A stretch of 64,000 nucleotides of DNA from Shimia sp. CNT1-13L.2 (lineage in GTDB: Bacteria > Pseudomonadota > Alphaproteobacteria > Rhodobacterales > Rhodobacteraceae), in assembly GCF_024331145.1 (NCBI RefSeq), contig NZ_JANDJO010000011.1, forward strand, positions 1-64,000, in the 5' to 3' direction. Shown piece by piece: positions 1 to 8,587 of the stretch. Every line of letters starts with the position of its first letter. Position 1 is the stretch's first letter. The notes under the pieces are model-generated. The model was given only the letters and a program-made list of their open reading frames with translations. It made no database searches and was not told where the DNA came from. A program made the position numbers and the translations under genes.

Positions 1-63
1 ACCAACACCAACACCCTGGCCGCACAAGCCGCGACCCAGATCAGCGGTGAAGTCGGCAAATAA
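1..63 (+). CDS. C-terminal end of a Flp/Tad-type pilin (5' part outside window)
   Basis: Frame 1 is open from the first base to a TAA at 61-63 and gives the tail TNTNTLAAQAATQISGEVGK. This closely resembles the end of the complete pilin at 213-389 (both carry TNTxTLAxxAATxI), so the two look like tandem paralogous pilin subunits at the head of the Tad cluster. The hydrophobic segment and processing site lie upstream of the window and cannot be checked. A perfect hairpin follows at once. The pilin assignment rests on similarity to the neighbour and on context. Confidence 0.7.
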   Translation, partial: TNTNTLAAQAATQISGEVGK

Positions 64-89
64 GCCGACACATAGCTAGAAATTCAGTT

Positions 90-119
90 GGGGCCGCGCC
101 GCTTGGCCGGCGCGGCCCC
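90..119 (+). terminator. Perfect 11-bp hairpin between the two pilin genes
   Basis: ggggccgcgcc (90-100) and ggcgcggcccc (109-119) are perfect inverted repeats around an 8-nt loop. No T-run follows, so it looks more like an attenuator or an RNA-stabilising stem-loop at the 3' end of the first pilin message than a classical terminator. Such a structure could keep pilin transcripts more abundant than the assembly genes, but that is inference. Confidence 0.65.
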
Positions 120-212
120 ACTGCGTGAGGTGGGACGAGTAGCGCAAAACAGGCAGAAGAATCTGGCACAACGGGCGCGCAGAGTGATTGCAAAGTAGAT
201 GGGAGAGAAACG

Positions 213-389
213 ATGAAGCGTTTCCTTAGAAAATTCTCCGACGACGACAAAGGTGCTGTTACCGTCGATTGGGTTGTCATCACGGCCGGCGTTGTTTCGC
301 TTGGTATCGCGGTCACCACCCTGATCACGACCAACACGGAAACACTCGCCTCATCCGCCGCGACAGCAATTGCTGCAAGCGGCAACTAA
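213..389 (+). CDS. Flp/Tad-type pilin, 58 residues
   Basis: This small gene (ATG at 213 after a gggagagaaa ribosome binding site) encodes MKRFLRKFSDDDKGAVTVDW, then a single hydrophobic segment (VVITAGVVSLGIAVTTLI) and a small polar Thr/Ala/Ser-rich tail. A basic N-terminus, a GAVTVDW-like processing region and one transmembrane stretch are what Flp-type pilins of Rhodobacteraceae show. The prepilin peptidase at 10037 would cut it and the CpaF/TadBC motor would assemble it. It is a near paralogue of the truncated gene at 1-63. The exact cleavage site is not certain; cutting just before or within GAVTVDW is my inference. Confidence 0.8.
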   Translation: MKRFLRKFSDDDKGAVTVDWVVITAGVVSLGIAVTTLITTNTETLASSAATAIAASGN

Positions 390-410
390 ACAAACAGGGC
401 CCCAAGAAAC

Positions 411-430
411 ACCGCGCGTCAGCGCGGTTT
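411..430 (+). terminator. Short hairpin with T-tract after the second pilin gene
   Basis: accgcgc (411-417), loop gtca, gcgcggt (422-428), then ttt. The 7-bp GC-rich stem with a short T-tract is a plausible partial intrinsic terminator or attenuator. It would separate highly expressed pilin messages from the assembly genes that start at 576. Confidence 0.55.
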
Positions 431-575
431 TCCGCTTTTGGCCCATGTCCCCCTTGGGAAAACGCCCTCAAAGCTTCGCCAAGCTTCCCCGTTTTCGCCA
501 CATTCCCCTGACAGAGTCATCCTTGGAAAAGTGTTCCCGCAAAACGCGCGGCACTGAAATCGAGAGGAAACCGCA

Positions 576-1442
576 ATGCGTGTGATATTTGGTCTGGTAC
601 TGGTCGTCGGCCTCGGCCTTGCCGGCTTTGCCGTCTACATGGCCCAGAACTATATCCAGGGCTATCAATCCGCCTTGGCACAGGAACGCGCCACGCGTCG
701 CCCCGAGATCGAAACCGTCGATGTTTTCGTGATGAAACGCGCCATCAAATACGGCGAAGAGCTGCTCGCGGAAGACGTCCAGATGGTGAAATACCCCAAG
801 GGCGCCCTGCCCGAAGGCATCTTCACCACGAAAGAGTCGCTGTTCCCCGAAAACGATGATCGCAAACGCGTTGTCCTGCGCACCATGGAACCGATGGAAG
901 CCATCCTTGCGGTAAAAGTCACCAAACCCGGCGAAGAAGCAGGTCTGACCTCGCGCCTTGAAAAGGGCATGCGCGCCTTTGCCATCAAGGTGGATGTCAC
1001 CTCTGGCGTTGCCGGCTTCCTGCGCCCCGGAGATCGCGTCGATGTCTACTGGACAGGTCGCGTAAAAGGCTCCGGCGCGGAACTTGGCAATGACGAATTC
1101 ACCAAGCTGATCCAGGCCAATATCGACCTGATCGCCATCGACCAGACCGCGAACCAGGATCTCGAATCCGGCAATGTCGCCCGCACCGTGACCGTCGCTG
1201 TCAAACCGCATCAGGTGGCGGCCCTGGCACAGGCCCAATCGACCGGCGATCTCTCCCTATCGCTTGTCGGCGCGAAGGACGACACCGTCGCCTCGGCCAT
1301 CGAAGTGAACCAACGTGTGCTGCTTGGCATCGAGGAAAAGGTCGAGGTCGCACAGGATATCGAGGAAGAAGAAGAGGAATGCACCATCCGCACCCGTCGC
1401 GGCGCCGAGGTGGTCTATATCCCGATCCCTTGCACAAACTGA
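576..1442 (+). CDS. cpaB: Flp pilus assembly protein CpaB (RcpC)
   Basis: The 288-residue product has one N-terminal membrane segment (about residues 2-22), an SAF-like domain (about 47-110, with FVMKRAIKYGEELLAEDV) and an RcpC/CpaB domain after it (about 125-250, with RAFAIKVD and FLRPGDRVDV). CpaB is a periplasmic partner of the outer-membrane secretin in Tad pilus systems. The C-terminus carries an acidic run (EEEEEE) and a tail framed by two cysteines (CTIRTRR to IPC). The start is set by gaggaaa 8-12 nt upstream of ATG 576. A 9-bp hairpin follows, then cpaC. Confidence 0.93.
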   Translation: MRVIFGLVLVVGLGLAGFAVYMAQNYIQGYQSALAQERATRRPEIETVDVFVMKRAIKYGEELLAEDVQMVKYPKGALPEGIFTTKESLFPENDDRKRVVLRTMEPMEAILAVKVTKPGEEAGLTSRLEKGMRAFAIKVDVTSGVAGFLRPGDRVDVYWTGRVKGSGAELGNDEFTKLIQANIDLIAIDQTANQDLESGNVARTVTVAVKPHQVAALAQAQSTGDLSLSLVGAKDDTVASAIEVNQRVLLGIEEKVEVAQDIEEEEEECTIRTRRGAEVVYIPIPCTN

Positions 1443-1462
1443 CGCAAAATCAGCACCTTACC

Positions 1463-1485
1463 AAGGGCCGCCTCGTGCGGCCCTT
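1463..1485 (+). terminator. 9-bp hairpin after cpaB
   Basis: aagggccgc (1463-1471) pairs perfectly with gcggccctt (1477-1485) around a 5-nt loop, followed by a pyrimidine-rich cttgcatgccctt stretch. It is an attenuator-like structure in the 192-bp gap before cpaC, which may therefore have its own promoter. Confidence 0.5.
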
Positions 1486-1634
1486 CTTGCATGCCCTTGC
1501 GTTGTTGCAACGACCCCACATCATGTTTCCGCCCGAAACCATTGATTCTTGCAAAAAATCCGGTTTTGGCGCACAGTACCCCAAAGAGCGGGCAAAAGAT
1601 CCGCAGTTGAGGCGTGATCAAAAAGGCAGGTCAC

Positions 1635-3047
1635 ATGAAAATTCGTAGTATTCTTGGCGCGGCCCTTCTGGGTCTGACCGTCAGTGCAGGTGTAACCCTG
1701 CCCTCCTTGGCTCAGGCCGAGGCTCTTCGTGTTGTTCGCAACGGAACGGAATCGGTGCTCGGGGTTCCCATGAACCGCGCCGTGGTTGTCGAAAGTGATG
1801 TCCCCTTCGCGGAACTCTCCATCGCCAACCCCACCATCGCCGATATCTCCTCGCTCTCGGATCGCACGATCTATGTGCTGGGCAAGGCACCGGGGTCGAC
1901 AACGCTGACCCTTCTGGATGGCAGCGGCCGGCTGATCACCAACGTCGAGGTGCGGGTCTCTCCCGACATCACGGAATTCAAGGAACGCCTGCGCCAGATC
2001 CTGCCCAATGAAAAGATCGAAGTGCGCACCGCCAATGACGGCATCGTCCTTTCCGGCACGGTCAGCAGCGCCCAACGCCTTCAACGCGCCCTTGACCTCG
2101 CACAACGCTATGCCCCGGAACGCGTATCCAACCTGATGAGCGTCGGCGGCGTGCAACAGGTCATGCTCAAGGTCCGCTTCGCCGAAATGCAGCGTTCTGT
2201 TGCTAAATCGCTGAGTTCCTCGGTCTCGATCAGCAGCGGTGACGTGCAGGCAGGCACTGGCACGTGGTTGCTTCAGGGCACAGATTCCACCAACTCGAAC
2301 TCCGGCATCCTGGTTGACAACGACACCATCGGCGCTGCGGCCATCAACGTTGGCCTTGGATCGGTTCAAGTTGGCCTTCTTTTGGAAGCCCTCGAACGCA
2401 AAGGCGTCGTCCGTACCCTCGCAGAACCCAACCTCACCGCCCTTTCGGGACAGGAAGCCAAGTTCCTCGCGGGTGGCGAATACCCGGTGCCCGTGGCCCA
2501 GGACAGCGGCAACATCACCGTCGAATTCAAACCCTTCGGTGTGGAACTGAACTTCATTCCTCGCGTTGTCGATGGTGACCTGATCAACCTCGAACTGAAT
2601 GCCGCCGTCTCTTCGATCGACACGACCAACAGCCTGACAATCAACAACAATTTCACGATTGACGCCTTCCGCCGTCGTGAAACCTCAAGCACCGTGGAAC
2701 TGCGCGATGGCCAGAGCTTCGCCATCGCGGGCCTCTTGCAGGACGACTTCACCGACAACAACGCACAGGTTCCGTGGCTGGGTGACATTCCAGTCCTTGG
2801 CGCCCTCTTCCGCAGCGCCGATTACCAACGTTCGCAATCGGAACTGGTCATCGTGATCACAGCGCACCTTGTCACCCCGACCAGCGGCGAGGCCCTTGTC
2901 CTCCCGACCGACCGGGTGAAACCGCCAAGTGAGCGTGATCTCTTCCTCTTTGGCAAGATCGCCAAGGACAAACGCCCCCCGAAGGGCGCGGCAGGTGAAG
3001 TTGCCAAACAGGACTTCTCCGGCTCCTACGGCTACGTGATGGATTAA
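1635..3047 (+). CDS. cpaC: Tad pilus outer-membrane secretin CpaC (RcpA)
   Basis: The 470-residue protein begins with a signal peptide (MKIRSILGAALLGL, cleavage near LAQAEA). It continues with a pilus-formation N-terminal domain (about 36-107), a BON-like segment (about 108-170) and a secretin core (about 225-415) ending in the typical VPWLGDIPVLGALFRS and SELVIVITAHLV signatures. It forms the outer-membrane channel for the Flp pilus. I chose ATG 1635 because ggcagg lies just upstream and the signal peptide starts there; an earlier in-frame ATG at 1614 would add seven residues before it. The length is normal for the family. Confidence 0.95.
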   Translation: MKIRSILGAALLGLTVSAGVTLPSLAQAEALRVVRNGTESVLGVPMNRAVVVESDVPFAELSIANPTIADISSLSDRTIYVLGKAPGSTTLTLLDGSGRLITNVEVRVSPDITEFKERLRQILPNEKIEVRTANDGIVLSGTVSSAQRLQRALDLAQRYAPERVSNLMSVGGVQQVMLKVRFAEMQRSVAKSLSSSVSISSGDVQAGTGTWLLQGTDSTNSNSGILVDNDTIGAAAINVGLGSVQVGLLLEALERKGVVRTLAEPNLTALSGQEAKFLAGGEYPVPVAQDSGNITVEFKPFGVELNFIPRVVDGDLINLELNAAVSSIDTTNSLTINNNFTIDAFRRRETSSTVELRDGQSFAIAGLLQDDFTDNNAQVPWLGDIPVLGALFRSADYQRSQSELVIVITAHLVTPTSGEALVLPTDRVKPPSERDLFLFGKIAKDKRPPKGAAGEVAKQDFSGSYGYVMD

Positions 3048-3059
3048 GGAACGGCTGAC

Positions 3060-3692
3060 ATGAAACACGTATTTGCCACCGTTTCGCTCATCGCGCTGAC
3101 TGCATGTAGCTGGGATAACTATCCCGAGGCCGGACGCGAGCTGGATGCCGGCAACTTCGGCTATGCCACCGCCAATAATACCGGCATTCACTCGGGCGAG
3201 ATCCAGTACACCATCAACCTCGCCAACCGCTTTGCCGACGAGGTCACCCCGACAGTCACCTTCGAATTCGACAGCGCCCAGCTTGATGGCGATGCCCGTG
3301 CCATCCTGCGCCAGCAGGCCGGCTGGATCCGCCAGTTCCCCGAAGTGCGCTTCCGCGTTTATGGCCACACCGACGCCGTCGGCTCCAATGCCTACAACAA
3401 ACGTCTTGGCATGCGCCGCGCCCGCGCGGTGGTCTCCTACCTTGCCTCGCAGGGAATTGGCCGCGATCGCCTCGAAGCGGTTGTTTCCCATGGGGAAACA
3501 CAACCTCTGATCGTGACCCAGGGCCGCGAGCGCCGCAACCGCCGCACCGTGACCGAAGTGTCGGGCTTTGTTCAAAGCCATCCCAGCGTTCTGGACGGCA
3601 AATATGCCCAAATCATCTACCGTGATTACATCACCAGCGCGCAGTCTCAGACTGTTCTGACCGGCGTCGAAAACGCCAAGGAAGCGGAATAA
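3060..3692 (+). CDS. OmpA-family lipoprotein of the Tad locus
   Basis: The 210-residue protein has a lipobox (LIALTAC, lipidated Cys about residue 16) and an OmpA C-terminal peptidoglycan-binding domain (about 65-165: FEFDSAQL, YGHTDAVGSNAYN, RRARAV). It lies 12 bp after cpaC and before cpaE, where other Tad clusters carry cpaD. No CpaD was recognised, so this protein may fill the job of anchoring or stabilising the secretin; that is inference from position. The ending after the OmpA domain (SGFVQSHPSVLDGKYAQIIY) is an extension without a known domain. Confidence 0.88.
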   Translation: MKHVFATVSLIALTACSWDNYPEAGRELDAGNFGYATANNTGIHSGEIQYTINLANRFADEVTPTVTFEFDSAQLDGDARAILRQQAGWIRQFPEVRFRVYGHTDAVGSNAYNKRLGMRRARAVVSYLASQGIGRDRLEAVVSHGETQPLIVTQGRERRNRRTVTEVSGFVQSHPSVLDGKYAQIIYRDYITSAQSQTVLTGVENAKEAE

Positions 3693-3700
3693 TTCCCTTC

Positions 3701-3753
3701 GGGCCAAAAAGCTGATCGTTGCGAGATACCGCACAATTTTAGCTTTTTGGCCC
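3701..3753. repeat. Perfect 13-bp inverted repeat between the OmpA gene and cpaE
   Basis: gggccaaaaagct (3701-3713) is the exact reverse complement of agctttttggccc (3741-3753), with a 27-nt spacer. A second, smaller stem follows (cgtggc 3843-3848 with gccacg 3857-3862). Both sit in the 215-bp gap that divides the Tad cluster. It could be an RNA stem-loop acting as an attenuator, or an operator; no T-run makes it a classical terminator. Confidence 0.7.
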
Positions 3754-3907
3754 AAATCTTGCCCAACTTCACAGCGACATTCATCCCAAAGGCACAAGTG
3801 CGTCCGGCCCGAGTCGGCGCATCTCCTTCGGGGTCTTCTTGCCGTGGCGTGTTCTTGCCACGCGACAGCGGCCCAGAACGGAGGAAATAACAGAGGCTGA
3901 GGCTGAA

Positions 3908-5167
3908 ATGACGAGTGAACAGACGACGCAAATGGACCCGAACGCGATTCTGGCATGCACCGTATGCCGGGATGTGCAGAATTTCGAACTTCTGATCGTC
4001 GACATGGAAGAGGCCCTCGGCGAGCAGTGGGGTGACCTCGGTTTCGTCGATGCCCTGCAGTTCTTCAGCCAGCCCGACGCCGCCACGCTTGAGTTCATTG
4101 CCCTGGCCATCGACGATCTGGACGAGGCAAACCTGCCGCAATTGATGGAAGTGATCTCCTCGGCCAAAAAGAACGGCATTCGCGTGATCCTGATCGCCGA
4201 AGACGTCACTCCGGCATCCCTGCACAAGCTGCTGCGCCACGGGGCAGACGAGTTCATCCCCTACCCGCCCCCGTCCGGCGAATTGCAGGAAGCCATCGAG
4301 CGCATCCGCAACCCCGAACCGGCACCCGCGGCCCCGGCATCAATTCAGACGGAATCGCAGGGCGTCGCCCTGAACAACACCGGCTATTCCAAGGAAGGCG
4401 TGCTAATCGCTGTGCACGGTCTTGCCGGTGGCACCGGCGCCACCACCCTTGCCGTCAACCTCGGCTGGGAACTGGCGACTGTTTCCAAACAGGAGTCCCC
4501 AAGCGTCTGCCTGATCGACTTTGACTTCCAGTTCGGATCGATGTCGACCTACCTTGACCTACCCCGTCGCGAGGCGGTGTTCGAACAGATCACCGACACC
4601 GAAAGCATGGACAGCGAAAGCTTTGCCCAGGCGCTGCAATCCTACGAGGACAAGCTCAGCGTCCTGACCGCTCCGCCCGACATCATCCCGCTGGACCTTG
4701 TCACCAGCGAAGACATCGAGCGCATTCTCGAAACGGCGCGCCGTCACTATGACTATGTGATCGTCGACATGCCCAAGACCCTCGTGCAGTGGTCCGAAGC
4801 GGTGCTGAACGCCGCCCACGTCTACTTTGCCACGATGGAAATCGACATGCGCTCGGCCCAGAACGCGATGCGCCTCAAGCGCGCGCTGCAAGCCGAGGAA
4901 CTGCCGCACGAGAAACTGCGCTACGTCCTGAACCGCGCACCGAAATTCACCGACCTTGCAGGCAAGTCGCGCGTGAAGCGTCTCGCCGACAGCCTGTCAA
5001 TCTCGATCGACATCCAACTGCCGGACGGCGGACGTCAGGTGATGCAGGGCGGCGACCACGGTCAGCCGCTGGGCATTTCGGCACCCAAAAATCCGCTGCG
5101 CAAGGAAATCGCGAAACTTGCAGGCAACCTGCACGACCTGGATCAATCCGATCCCAAGGCCGCTTGA
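3908..5167 (+). CDS. cpaE: Pilus assembly ATPase-like protein CpaE/TadZ
   Basis: The 419-residue product has an N-terminal receiver-like fold (about 15-125: LLIVDMEEAL, VILIAEDVTPASL, HGADEFIPYP) and a C-terminal ParA/MinD-type domain (about 160-390). Its P-loop is atypical, GLAGGTGATTLAVNL, lacking both lysines of the canonical KGGxGKT, as known for TadZ/CpaE proteins. CpaE places the Tad machine at its cellular site. I start it at ATG 3908, preceded by gaggctgaggctgaa; an upstream in-frame ATG at 3839 lies inside a hairpin region and would add unrelated residues. cpaF follows 15 bp later. Confidence 0.92.
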   Translation: MTSEQTTQMDPNAILACTVCRDVQNFELLIVDMEEALGEQWGDLGFVDALQFFSQPDAATLEFIALAIDDLDEANLPQLMEVISSAKKNGIRVILIAEDVTPASLHKLLRHGADEFIPYPPPSGELQEAIERIRNPEPAPAAPASIQTESQGVALNNTGYSKEGVLIAVHGLAGGTGATTLAVNLGWELATVSKQESPSVCLIDFDFQFGSMSTYLDLPRREAVFEQITDTESMDSESFAQALQSYEDKLSVLTAPPDIIPLDLVTSEDIERILETARRHYDYVIVDMPKTLVQWSEAVLNAAHVYFATMEIDMRSAQNAMRLKRALQAEELPHEKLRYVLNRAPKFTDLAGKSRVKRLADSLSISIDIQLPDGGRQVMQGGDHGQPLGISAPKNPLRKEIAKLAGNLHDLDQSDPKAA

Positions 5168-5182
5168 GAATAGGGGGACAAG

Positions 5183-6631
5183 ATGTTTTCACGTTACAAA
5201 AAAGAAGCCGCGACCCCTGCCGCCAAGGCAGCCCCTGCCGCTGCCGCCGCAGCCGCCGCTGCTGCCCCCGCACCGGAAGAGGCGGCCCCCAAGGTCGTCA
5301 TGCGCAAACCGGCGCCGCGTGCCTCGGCCATGGCAGCCCCTGCTGACAAGGAACGCAAGCGCAAGGAACGTCTTGGCGAGATCAAGCTTGAGCTTCACAA
5401 GGAACTCCTGAACAACCTGAATCTCTCGGCTCTGGAAAGCGCCTCGGAACAGGATTTGCGCCACGAGATCAACGCGATCGCCAGCGAAGTTCTTCAGGAA
5501 CGTGCCATCGTCCTGAACCGCGAAGAACGGGTCACCCTGAACCAGGAACTCTTTGATGAGGTCACCGGTCTTGGCCCGCTTGAACCGCTGCTCAAAGATG
5601 AGACGATCTCGGATATCCTGATCAACGGACCGCATCAGATCTTCGTCGAACGCAATGGTAAGCTGCAACTAAGCGACACAAACTTCAAAGATGAGAAGCA
5701 CCTCCTTCGCATCATTGACAAAATCGTCTCCGCAGTTGGCCGCCGCGTCGATGAATCCAATCCTTACGTCGACGCCCGTCTCCAGGATGGCTCACGTTTC
5801 AACGCCATGGTGCCGCCGATTGCGGTGGATGGAAGCCTTGTTTCCATCCGGAAGTTCAAAAAAGACAAGCTTGGCATCGACGACCTTGTGAATTTTGGGG
5901 CATTCTCGGAAGAAATGGCTGCATATCTACAAGCCGCTGTCTCCACTCGACTGAACGTTATCGTCTCTGGCGGGACCGGTTCGGGTAAGACAACGACGCT
6001 CAATGCGCTCTCGTCCTTCATCGACAACAGCGAGCGTATCCTCACCATCGAGGACACCGCCGAACTTCAACTGCAACAGATCCACGTCGGCCGCATGGAA
6101 AGCCGCCCGCCCAACGTCGAGGGCAAGGGTGAAGTCTCTCCGCGCGACTGTCTGAAAAACGCCCTGCGGATGCGCCCTGACCGCATCATCGTGGGCGAGA
6201 CCCGCGGCGAGGAAGTGATCGACATGTTGCAGGCCATGAACACCGGCCACGACGGATCGATGACCACCATCCACGCCAACAACCCGCGTGACGGCATCGC
6301 CCGTCTCGAGAACATGATCGCGATGGCCGGCATCGAAATGCCGATCAAGGCCGTGCGCTCGCAGATCTCCTCGGCTGTGAACCTCATCGTTCAGGCCTCG
6401 CGCCTTCAGGACGGTTCGCGCCGCATGACCTCGATCACCGAGATCACCGGCATGGAAGGCGACGTCATCTCGATGCAGGAAGTCTTCCGCTTCCAGCGCA
6501 CGGGTCTGGGGCCGGAAAACAAGATCATGGGCCACTTCACCGCCACCGGTGTCCGCAGCCACTTCTCCGAGCGTTTCCGCCTCTGGGGCTATGACCTGCC
6601 ACCGTCCATCTACGAACCGACAGCGGGGTAA
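5183..6631 (+). CDS. cpaF: Tad pilus secretion ATPase CpaF (TadA)
   Basis: The 482-residue protein is a GspE/PilT-class hexameric ATPase that powers Flp pilus extension. The N-terminus is basic and carries an alanine/proline-rich linker (about residues 11-35). The ATPase core has Walker [10 protein letters not shown] (263-271), an Asp box, Walker B-like [11 protein letters not shown] (about 334) and the His box [12 protein letters not shown] (about 356-367). The gene has an aggggga ribosome binding site and sits 15 bp after cpaE and 6 bp before tadB. The alanine run differs in length among homologues and is not a frameshift. Confidence 0.96.
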   Translation: MFSRYKKEAATPAAKAAPAAAAAAAAAAPAPEEAAPKVVMRKPAPRASAMAAPADKERKRKERLGEIKLELHKELLNNLNLSALESASEQDLRHEINAIASEVLQERAIVLNREERVTLNQELFDEVTGLGPLEPLLKDETISDILINGPHQIFVERNGKLQLSDTNFKDEKHLLRIIDKIVSAVGRRVDESNPYVDARLQDGSRFNAMVPPIAVDGSLVSIRKFKKDKLGIDDLVNFGAFSEEMAAYLQAAVSTRLNVIVSGGTGSGKTTTLNALSSFIDNSERILTIEDTAELQLQQIHVGRMESRPPNVEGKGEVSPRDCLKNALRMRPDRIIVGETRGEEVIDMLQAMNTGHDGSMTTIHANNPRDGIARLENMIAMAGIEMPIKAVRSQISSAVNLIVQASRLQDGSRRMTSITEITGMEGDVISMQEVFRFQRTGLGPENKIMGHFTATGVRSHFSERFRLWGYDLPPSIYEPTAG

Positions 6632-6637
6632 CCAGAC

Positions 6638-7606
6638 ATGCCATTTTCTCCGGAACTCCTGATCTACGGCATGATCTTCATCGGCGTGGTTGTCCTCGTC
6701 GAAGGGGTCTACCTAACTGTTTTTGGCCGTTCGATCAGCCTGAACAGCCGTGTGAACCGCCGCCTCGAAATGCTCGACAAGGGCCAGCGCCGCGACGAGG
6801 TTCTCGAACAGCTGCGCAAGGAAATGCAGCAGCACGGCAAAGTGCGCTCGGTCCCGCTTTATTCAATGCTGGCCTCCAAGGCCCAGAAGGCGGCCATCGC
6901 CTTCACCCCGAAACAACTCATCATGATGATGGTGGGCCTGTCCATCGGCTCTTTCGCGGCCCTGTCCGTCGGCACCAGCAGCGGTCTTGTCACCAACATC
7001 GTGATCTCTGTCATGATGGGCGTCGGCGGCATCTACACCTGGGTCAGCATGAAGGCCGGCAAACGCATGTCGATGATCGAGGAACAACTGCCCGACGCCA
7101 TCGAACTCATGGTGCGCTCGCTGCGCGTAGGCCACCCGTTTTCCTCGGCGATCCAGATCGTATCCCGCGAGGTCGAAGACCCGCTGGCAACCGAATTCGG
7201 TGTCATCGCGGATGAAAGCGCCTATGGCCGCGACATCGGCGAAGCCCTCAAGGATATGGCAGAACGTCTCGATATGCAGGACATGCGCTTCCTCGCCGTT
7301 GCGGTGACGATCCAGCAGCAATCAGGTGGTAACCTCGCCGAAATCCTCGCGGGCCTGTCCAAGGTGATCCGTGATCGCTTCCGCCTGTTCCGCCGCGTGA
7401 AGGCCATCACTGCCGAAGCCAAATGGTCGGGCAAGTTCCTCTCGGGCTTCCCGGTCGCGGCACTGATCTTCATCAACCTGACCGACCCGCATTATTATGA
7501 CGAGGTCCGCGACCACTCGCTGTTCATCCCGGCCTGTATCACGGTTGGTGTCTTCCTCGCCCTCAACCTCTTCGTCATGCGCATCCTGACGAACATCAAA
7601 GTCTGA
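6638..7606 (+). CDS. tadB: Tad pilus inner-membrane platform protein TadB
   Basis: The 322-residue protein has an N-terminal membrane segment (about 5-27), two further helices (about 90-130), a type II secretion F (T2SSF) domain (about 145-285: PDAIELMVRSLRVGHPFSSAI) and a C-terminal membrane segment (about 290-315). TadB pairs with TadC to form the inner-membrane platform on which the CpaF ATPase works. The 6-bp spacing from cpaF and 12-bp spacing to tadC show one transcription unit. Confidence 0.93.
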   Translation: MPFSPELLIYGMIFIGVVVLVEGVYLTVFGRSISLNSRVNRRLEMLDKGQRRDEVLEQLRKEMQQHGKVRSVPLYSMLASKAQKAAIAFTPKQLIMMMVGLSIGSFAALSVGTSSGLVTNIVISVMMGVGGIYTWVSMKAGKRMSMIEEQLPDAIELMVRSLRVGHPFSSAIQIVSREVEDPLATEFGVIADESAYGRDIGEALKDMAERLDMQDMRFLAVAVTIQQQSGGNLAEILAGLSKVIRDRFRLFRRVKAITAEAKWSGKFLSGFPVAALIFINLTDPHYYDEVRDHSLFIPACITVGVFLALNLFVMRILTNIKV

Positions 7607-7618
7607 TCGGAGAATCCC

Positions 7619-8572
7619 ATGCAATTCCTCACAGACGCACTTGGCCCCTTCGGCCCCCTGATCCTGGTTGGCGGACTTGGCGTCGTCATGGTTCTGGCGA
7701 CCCTGGCCATGATGCTGAAGGCCAAAGACGATCCCATCGACAAACTCAAGCGCAGCCAGTCAGAGCGTACCGGTTCCAAGAACGGCAAACAGGAACGCCT
7801 GCGCCGCGGTTCGAGCACGGAAAAACTTGCCAAGTACAAGGCCTTCCTTGAACCGCAGAACGAAGAAGAACTGTCGAACCTGCGCCTCAAGCTGTTGCAG
7901 GCGGGCTATCATTCCCGCGATGCCGTGCGCGCCTTCCACCTCGCCCAGATGGCGCTTGGCATTGGCGGTCTGGTGCTTGGTCTCGCCTATTTTATGGTGG
8001 CCCTTGGTGGCGAAGCGGAAAGCACGCAAGACACGCTGATGTATATCCTCGGCCCCGGTGCCGTTGGTTACTTCCTGCCCAAATACTGGGTCACCCGCCG
8101 CGTTGAGGCCCGCAAAGAGGAAATCACCTCCGGTTTTCCGGACGCGCTCGACATGATGCTCGTCTGCGTCGAAGCGGGTCAGTCGCTCGACCAGTCGATC
8201 ATCCGGGTTGCCCGCGAACTGCGTGCCTCCTACCCCTCGCTGGCCGACGAATTCGAAATCGTTTCCTACGAGATGAAGGCCGGTAAAGACAAGTCCGCCG
8301 TTCTCAACGACATGGGCGAACGCTGTGGCGTTCAGGATGTCTCGTCCTTCGTGACCGTTCTGGTGCAATCCACCAGCTTCGGTACCTCGATCGCCGACGC
8401 CCTGCGCGTCTATGCGGGGGAGATGCGGGACAAACGCGTGATGCGCGCCGAGGAAAAGGCAAACAAGTTGCCAACCAAGATGACCCTTGCCACTATGATG
8501 CTGACGGTGCCGCCGCTGCTGATCATCCTTGTGGGTCCATCGGTGCACGGCATCACGCAACTTGGACAATAA
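7619..8572 (+). CDS. tadC: Tad pilus inner-membrane platform protein TadC
   Basis: The 317-residue protein has an N-terminal membrane segment (about 10-32), two helices (about 105-155), a T2SSF domain (about 165-295: SGFPDALDMMLVCVEAGQSL) and a C-terminal helix. It is the second platform subunit and a distant paralogue of TadB. The start follows ggagaatccc. The gene ends 15 bp before the first TPR lipoprotein. Confidence 0.93.
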   Translation: MQFLTDALGPFGPLILVGGLGVVMVLATLAMMLKAKDDPIDKLKRSQSERTGSKNGKQERLRRGSSTEKLAKYKAFLEPQNEEELSNLRLKLLQAGYHSRDAVRAFHLAQMALGIGGLVLGLAYFMVALGGEAESTQDTLMYILGPGAVGYFLPKYWVTRRVEARKEEITSGFPDALDMMLVCVEAGQSLDQSIIRVARELRASYPSLADEFEIVSYEMKAGKDKSAVLNDMGERCGVQDVSSFVTVLVQSTSFGTSIADALRVYAGEMRDKRVMRAEEKANKLPTKMTLATMMLTVPPLLIILVGPSVHGITQLGQ

Positions 8573-8587
8573 AAGACCCGCACCCCG

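Noticed and set aside
5215..5290. Alanine-codon run in cpaF read as a DNA repeat
   Set aside because: It is a protein linker (Ala/Pro-rich), common and variable in CpaF N-termini, not a separate repeat element.
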